Shown here piece by piece: positions 59,677 through 64,000 of a stretch of DNA of 64,000 nt. Position 1 is the stretch's first letter; each line of letters begins with the position of its first letter. The notes under the pieces are model-generated. The model was not told where the DNA came from. It ran no database searches and was given only the letters and a program-made list of their open reading frames with translations. The translations under genes were made by a program, and so were the position numbers. The DNA lies in contig NZ_CP074404.1 of NCBI RefSeq assembly GCF_018388465.1, positions 434,001-498,000 on the forward strand, read 5' to 3'. Source of the DNA: Cellulomonas fengjieae (lineage in GTDB: Bacteria > Actinomycetota > Actinomycetes > Actinomycetales > Cellulomonadaceae).

Positions 59677-61283
59677 TGCCCGCGCAGATGCAGTCGGCGA
59701 TGAACCGCCTGACGGCGGCCGTCAAGGCCTTCTCGCTGGCCCAGCGGACGCTCGCGATCATCGGCGTGGCCGTGCTCGTCCTCGGTGCCGTGGCGCTGAG
59801 CACCTGGCTGTCGAAGCCCACCATGAGCCCCCTGTTCACCAGCCTCTCCGGCGCGGACGCCAGCGCGATCGTCGACGAGCTCGAGACGGCGGGCGTCTCC
59901 TACCAGCTGGCCGACGGCGGCTCGACGGTGCTCGTCCCCGCCGACCAGCTCTACGGCCAGCGGATCAAGCTCGCGGCGGCCGGCCTGCCGTCCAACGCGG
60001 ACGGCGGCGGGTACTCGCTGCTGGACGAGATGCCGATGACGTCCTCGGAGTTCCAGCAGCAGAAGACCTACCAGCGGGCGCTCGAGGGCGAGCTGGCCAA
60101 GACCATCGGAGCGATCGACGGCGTCGACGTCGCCACCGTGCGCCTGGCGATGCCCGAGGACACCGTCTTCGTGTCCGAGAAGGCCGACCCGACCGCGTCG
60201 GTGTTCGTGCGCACCACCACCGGCGTCCACCTGGGTGCCGACCAGGTGCAGTCGATCGTGCACCTGGTGTCCGCCGGCATCGAGGGCATGCAGCCCACCG
60301 ACGTCGCCGTCATCGACTCCACCGGCCAGGTGCTGTCCGCGGTGGGCTCGGGGACCACGGGCGGTGGGCTCGCCGGCCGCCAGACCAACGAGTACGAGGA
60401 GCGGGTCCGCGGCGCGGTCCAGGCGCTGCTCGACCAGGTGGTCGGCGTGGGTCACTCCGCGGTGACCGTGACGGCCGAGCTGGACTACGACGAGACCCAG
60501 CGCACGGTCGAGCAGTTCTCCGCCAGCGAGGGCACGCCCCCGCTCGCGTCGTCGAAGACCACCGAGGACTACACGGGCTCCGGTGGCGCGGCCACCGGCG
60601 TGCTCGGGCCGGACAACATCGCCGTCCCGGAGGACGGGTCGGGGTCCGGCACGTACACGTCGACCACCGAGGACGTCCAGAACGCCGTGAACAAGAGCAC
60701 CGAGGTGACCAAGGCGGCGCCGGGTGCCGTCGAGCGCCAGTCCGTCGCCGTCGCGGTCGACACCAACGCCGCCGCCGGGATCGACATGGCCGGCCTCTCG
60801 ACGATGGTCGCCGCCGCGGCGGGCATCGACCCCGAGCGCGGCGACACGATCGCCGTGGAGAGCATGGTGTTCGACACCTCCCAGGCCGAGGCGGCCCAGG
60901 AGGCCCTGGCGGCGGCGGACGCCGAGGCCGAGGCCGCCGCGGGCAAGTCCTTCATCCGGCAGGCCGCGATCGGCGGAGCGGCCCTGCTGCTGGCGATCAT
61001 CGTGGTCATCGTGTTCGCCCGCCGCTCCGGAAAGTCGCGGCGCACCACGCTCGACCTGGGCGAGATCACGCTTGCCCCCGGACCGGGCGACCCGCTCGGG
61101 ATCGAGGGCGTCGCGGACGCGCTGCCCGTCCTGCCGGCCGCACCGTTGCCCGCCGCGCCCGACCCCGTGGCCGTCAAGCGGGCCGAGATCAGCGCGCTGG
61201 CCGACGAGCAGCCCGAGGAGGTCGCGGACCTGCTGCGCGGCTGGCTCGTCGGCGCCGGCCCCGCCAAGGGGCGCGGACGATGA
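59676..61283 (+). CDS. fliF: Flagellar MS-ring protein FliF
   Basis: 535 residues. Helix 1 (about 26-45), ring-building motifs in the periplasm-side domain (PLFTSLSGADASAIVDELETAGVSYQLADGGSTVLVP; EMPMTSSEFQQQKTYQRALEGELAKTI; VRLAMPEDTVF), helix 2 (about 428-448), and a cytoplasmic tail ending ISALADEQPEEVADLLRGWL that binds FliG. All expected parts are present. Base of the motor in the membrane; four-base overlap with fliG. Confidence 0.97.
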   Translation: MPAQMQSAMNRLTAAVKAFSLAQRTLAIIGVAVLVLGAVALSTWLSKPTMSPLFTSLSGADASAIVDELETAGVSYQLADGGSTVLVPADQLYGQRIKLAAAGLPSNADGGGYSLLDEMPMTSSEFQQQKTYQRALEGELAKTIGAIDGVDVATVRLAMPEDTVFVSEKADPTASVFVRTTTGVHLGADQVQSIVHLVSAGIEGMQPTDVAVIDSTGQVLSAVGSGTTGGGLAGRQTNEYEERVRGAVQALLDQVVGVGHSAVTVTAELDYDETQRTVEQFSASEGTPPLASSKTTEDYTGSGGAATGVLGPDNIAVPEDGSGSGTYTSTTEDVQNAVNKSTEVTKAAPGAVERQSVAVAVDTNAAAGIDMAGLSTMVAAAAGIDPERGDTIAVESMVFDTSQAEAAQEALAAADAEAEAAAGKSFIRQAAIGGAALLLAIIVVIVFARRSGKSRRTTLDLGEITLAPGPGDPLGIEGVADALPVLPAAPLPAAPDPVAVKRAEISALADEQPEEVADLLRGWLVGAGPAKGRGR

Positions 61284-62281
61284 GCACGTTGACCGGGTCG
61301 CAGAAGGCCGCGATGCTCCTGCTGCAGCTGGGCCGCGACCGCGCCGCACGCGTCATGGCGCAGCTCGACGTCGCCGAGATCGAGGAGCTGACCGGGGAGA
61401 TCCTGCGGCTCGAACGGGTCGACCAGGGCCAGGCGGACGAGGTGCTCGAGGAGTTCTACGCCGCCTCCGTCATCGGTCCCGGCGTCGGCGGGGGGCTGGG
61501 CCTGGCCCAGCACCTGCTCGAGGCATCGCTGGGGGCCGACCAGGCCGCGGGCGTCCTGGAGCGCCTGCAGACCAGCATGGCCGGCAAGCCGTTCGAGTTC
61601 CTGCAGCAGGCCGACGCCCGCCAGGTGGTGTCGCTGCTGTCCGGTGAGCACCCCCAGGCGATCGCGCTCGTGCTCGCGCACCTGCGCCCCGAGCACGCGT
61701 CGGCCATCCTCGCCGGGCTCGAGCCGGACCTGCAGGGCGAGGTCGCGCACCGCATCGCGGTCATGGAGCGCGCGTCGCCCGACGTCGTCACCGTCGTCGC
61801 CGAGTCGCTGCAGCGCAAGGCCTCCGCGGTGCTCCAGCCGCGCGAGCTGGCCCCGGTGGGCGGCGTGCAGCCGCTGGTGGAGATCATCAACCGCGCCGAC
61901 CCGACCACCGAGAAGCTGATCCTCGAGGGCCTGTCCAGCCGCGACGAGGCGCTGGCCGAGGAGGTCCGCAGCCGGATGTTCGTCTTCGGCGACATCGTGC
62001 TGCTCGAGGACCGGGCCATGCAGCTGGTCCTGCGCCAGGTGGAGACGGCCGCGCTGTGCGTGGCGCTCAAGGGTGTGACGACCGAGGTGCGCGAGACCGT
62101 GCTGCGCAACCTGTCCGAGCGCGCCCGGGAGAACCTGGTCGAGGAGATCGAGCTGCTCGGGCCGGTGCGCCTGTCGCAGGTCGAGGACGCCCGTGCGGAG
62201 ATCGTCCAGAGCATCCGCCGGCTCGAGGAGAGCGGGCAGATCGTCATCCGCCGCGACGGGGAGGACGAGTACGTTGCGTGA
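61280..62281 (+). CDS. fliG: Flagellar switch protein FliG
   Basis: 333 residues. N-terminal SQKAAMLLLQLGRDRAARVMAQL, middle SGEHPQAIALVLAHLRPEHASAIL with the EHPQ motif, and the torque domain with LEDRAMQLVLRQVETAALCVALKG and ENLVEEIELLGPVRLSQVEDARAEIVQ. Rotor protein that faces the MotAB stator. Complete, with a charged C-terminus. Overlaps the TTG start of fliH. Confidence 0.97.
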   Translation: MSTLTGSQKAAMLLLQLGRDRAARVMAQLDVAEIEELTGEILRLERVDQGQADEVLEEFYAASVIGPGVGGGLGLAQHLLEASLGADQAAGVLERLQTSMAGKPFEFLQQADARQVVSLLSGEHPQAIALVLAHLRPEHASAILAGLEPDLQGEVAHRIAVMERASPDVVTVVAESLQRKASAVLQPRELAPVGGVQPLVEIINRADPTTEKLILEGLSSRDEALAEEVRSRMFVFGDIVLLEDRAMQLVLRQVETAALCVALKGVTTEVRETVLRNLSERARENLVEEIELLGPVRLSQVEDARAEIVQSIRRLEESGQIVIRRDGEDEYVA

Positions 62282-63035
62282 GCTGCGCGAGGGGTTCGTG
62301 CCGCTCACGGTCGCGAGCACGGGGTCCGGACCCGCGGCGTTCGCGCCCGCCGGCTTCGCCGCCGCCGGGTCCGCGTCGTCCGCGGGCCAGGCCGTCGCCT
62401 TCCGGCCGGCCGTGCTGGGCGTCCCGGAGGTCGACGTCGCGGTGCACGCCGCCGCTCGCGCCGCCGGGTTCGCCGCTGGCTTCGCCGCCGGGGCCCGCCA
62501 GGCCGCGGCCGCGGCCGAGCTCGAGGCCGAGCTGGTCGCCACCCGCCGCGCCGCCGACGACGAGGCCGCCGCCCGCGCGCTCGCGGCCGCCCTCGGCGTG
62601 CTGGCGTCCGCCGCGGCCGCCGCGCAGGCCCGCACGGCGCCCGTGCTCGCGCAGGCCGAGTCCCTCCTGCACGCGGGTGCCCTCGAGCTGGCCCGCGCGG
62701 TGCTCGGAGTCGAGCTGTGCGATGCCGAGCGGTCCGCGACCGCGGCGCTCGGTCGGGTCCTGCGTCAGCCGCGCGTCCCCGAGGTCGTGACCGTCCACCT
62801 GCACCCCCGGGACCTCGACGTGCTGCGCGCGGTCGGTGCCGACGCGGCGCCGGACGGCGTGGTGCTCGTGGCTGACGCGTCGCTGGCCCCCGGCGACGCG
62901 CTCGCCCGGCACGACGACGGCTACCTGGACGCCCGGATCGGTAGCGCGCTCGAGCGCGCCGCCGCGGCGCTGGTCGACGACGCACCGAGCGGTGACGTCC
63001 TGGGCGACGCCCGCCAGACGGGGGACCTGCGATGA
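62274..63035 (+). CDS. fliH: Flagellar export ATPase regulator FliH
   Basis: 253 residues from TTG 62274, marked by GGGGAGG eight bases before; no ATG or GTG fits the frame here. An Ala-rich N-terminal part is followed by the long helix (VHAAARAAGFAAGFAAGARQAA, with AAxxGxxxG repeats) and the FliH-type C-terminal domain with VVTVHLHPRDLDVL and the DGYLDARIGSALERA end. It inhibits and positions the FliI ATPase. The sequence is divergent but the place and order secure the name. Confidence 0.88.
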   Translation: MRELREGFVPLTVASTGSGPAAFAPAGFAAAGSASSAGQAVAFRPAVLGVPEVDVAVHAAARAAGFAAGFAAGARQAAAAAELEAELVATRRAADDEAAARALAAALGVLASAAAAAQARTAPVLAQAESLLHAGALELARAVLGVELCDAERSATAALGRVLRQPRVPEVVTVHLHPRDLDVLRAVGADAAPDGVVLVADASLAPGDALARHDDGYLDARIGSALERAAAALVDDAPSGDVLGDARQTGDLR

Positions 63036-64000
63036 CCACGATGCTGCACAGCCGGTGGGACGACGCGCTCGACGCGGTCGCCCCCGAGGTCGTCGGGACC
63101 GTCCGTGGTGTGGTCGGCCTGTCGATCGACGTGGCCGGCACCGGTGCGGCGGTCGGTGAGCTGCTGCGGCTCGGGGAGGGGTCGTCCGCCGTCCTGGCCG
63201 AGGTCGTCGCCACGTCCGGCGGCACCGTGCGCTGCATGCCGCTGGGCGCGACGGGGGGCATGCGCGCCGGGATGCCCGCCCGACCGCTGGGCACCGCGCT
63301 GCGCGTGCCGGTCGGCGCCGGTCTGCTGGGCCGCGTGCTCGACGGGCTCGGCCGGCCCATCGACGGCTTGGGCCCCCTGCGGGCCGACGCGTGGGTGCCC
63401 GTCGAGGGTCACGCCCCGCACCCGCTGGATCGGGCACGCGTGGACACGCCCCTCGACCTGGGCGTCCGCGTGCTCGACACGCTCGTCACCGTCGGGCGCG
63501 GGCAGCGCCTGGGCCTGTTCGCCGGCTCCGGCGTGGGCAAGTCGAGCCTGCTGTCGATGATCGCGCGCGGCACGGACGCCGAGGTGTCCGTCATCGCGCT
63601 CGTCGGGGAGCGCGGCCGCGAGGTGCGCGAGTTCCTCGAGGACGACCTGGGGCCGGAAGGGCTGGCCCGCAGCGTCGTCGTCGTCGCCACGTCCGACGAG
63701 CCGCCGCTGGTGCGACTGCGCTCCGCGTTCGTCGCCACCCGGATCGCCGAGCACCTGCGCGACGGCGGGGCGCACGCGGTGCTGATGATGGACTCCCTCA
63801 CGCGCGTCGCCATGGCGCAGCGCGAGATCGGGCTCTCCGTGGGGGAGCCGCCCGCCACGCGCGGGTACCCGCCGAGCACGTTCGCGCTGCTGGCCCAGCT
63901 GCTGGAGCGCGCGGGCACGGGTGCGACGGGCTCGGTCACCGGTCTGTACACGGTGCTGGTGGACGGTGACGACCACAACGAGCCGATCGCCGACGCCGCC
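63032..64000 (+). CDS. fliI: Flagellum-specific ATPase FliI, partial
   Basis: 323 codons up to the window end, so the C-terminus is missing. Walker A AGSGVGKS (164-171), the acidic strand VLMMDSLTRVAMAQREIGLSVGEPP and the RGYPPSTFALLAQLLERAG region are those of FliI/type III ATPases, homologous to F1-beta. It supplies energy for flagellar export in the cytoplasm with FliH. Four-base overlap with fliH. Confidence 0.97.
   Translation, partial: MTTMLHSRWDDALDAVAPEVVGTVRGVVGLSIDVAGTGAAVGELLRLGEGSSAVLAEVVATSGGTVRCMPLGATGGMRAGMPARPLGTALRVPVGAGLLGRVLDGLGRPIDGLGPLRADAWVPVEGHAPHPLDRARVDTPLDLGVRVLDTLVTVGRGQRLGLFAGSGVGKSSLLSMIARGTDAEVSVIALVGERGREVREFLEDDLGPEGLARSVVVVATSDEPPLVRLRSAFVATRIAEHLRDGGAHAVLMMDSLTRVAMAQREIGLSVGEPPATRGYPPSTFALLAQLLERAGTGATGSVTGLYTVLVDGDDHNEPIADAA

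Overview
The window is very GC-rich DNA (about 73% by eye, with G/C almost fixed at third codon positions) from a flagellated actinobacterium. High GC, GTG/TTG starts, ATGA/GTGA gene overlaps and actinobacteria-restricted families (DUF3263, DUF3027, DUF2530, DUF4031, WXG100, 13E12/DUF222, the XPB helicase pair, groEL under CIRCE) fit Micrococcales. The flagellar cluster makes Cellulomonas or a close relative the best guess, by inference only.

Layout. 1-9.8 kb: a pentapeptide-repeat protein cut by the window edge, a secreted alkaline phosphatase, a NarL-type two-component pair in divergent arrangement, a compact SipW-like secretion cluster (small exported protein, ER-type Ser/His signal peptidase, second exported protein), an SGNH hydrolase, uracil-DNA glycosylase, a DUF3263 gene and a LytR_C protein. 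9.8-16.2 kb: an exported GH15-like protein, groEL behind two CIRCE boxes, an OmpA-domain lipoprotein and an AlaA-type aminotransferase. 16.2-28.3 kb: a complete urea-nitrogen island, urtABCDE plus an FCD-type GntR regulator, then urea carboxylase and allophanate hydrolase. The two urea operons have look-alike leaders: GlnR-like half-sites at 11-bp steps, the same GAAAC-to-minus-10 distance, then an identical 12-bp GGGATGTATACA element in opposite orientations. I read this as nitrogen activation combined with repression by the local GntR protein. 28.4-41.7 kb: DUF4031, an orphan WXG100 protein, an HD-type hydrolase, an OmpR-type two-component system, a GATase, PspA, a TPM-domain protein, the XPB helicase with its partner, and an M20 amidohydrolase. 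41.9-49.4 kb: a DUF222/HNH gene with unlike codon use and a repeat-rich flank, a DksA-type zinc finger, then cold-shock protein, DUF3027, a sacsin-type ATPase and DUF2530.

49.4-64 kb is the flagellar region. Leftward: flgN, flgK, flgL, fliW and a degenerate EAL-HDOD gene. Rightward: a FliA/WhiG-type sigma factor, fliC, fliD, fliS, an unrecognised small gene, flgB, flgC, fliE, fliF, fliG, fliH and fliI, the last cut by the window end. The 382-bp gap between the two arms carries a perfect TGTGA-N6-TCACA box and several palindromes. The flagellin leader has a GGA-loop hairpin plus a GGA-rich Shine-Dalgarno, as expected for FliW/CsrA translational control, although no csrA lies in the window.

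No tRNA, rRNA, CRISPR array, insertion sequence or prophage was recognised. All functions are from reading the sequence by eye; no database search was run.
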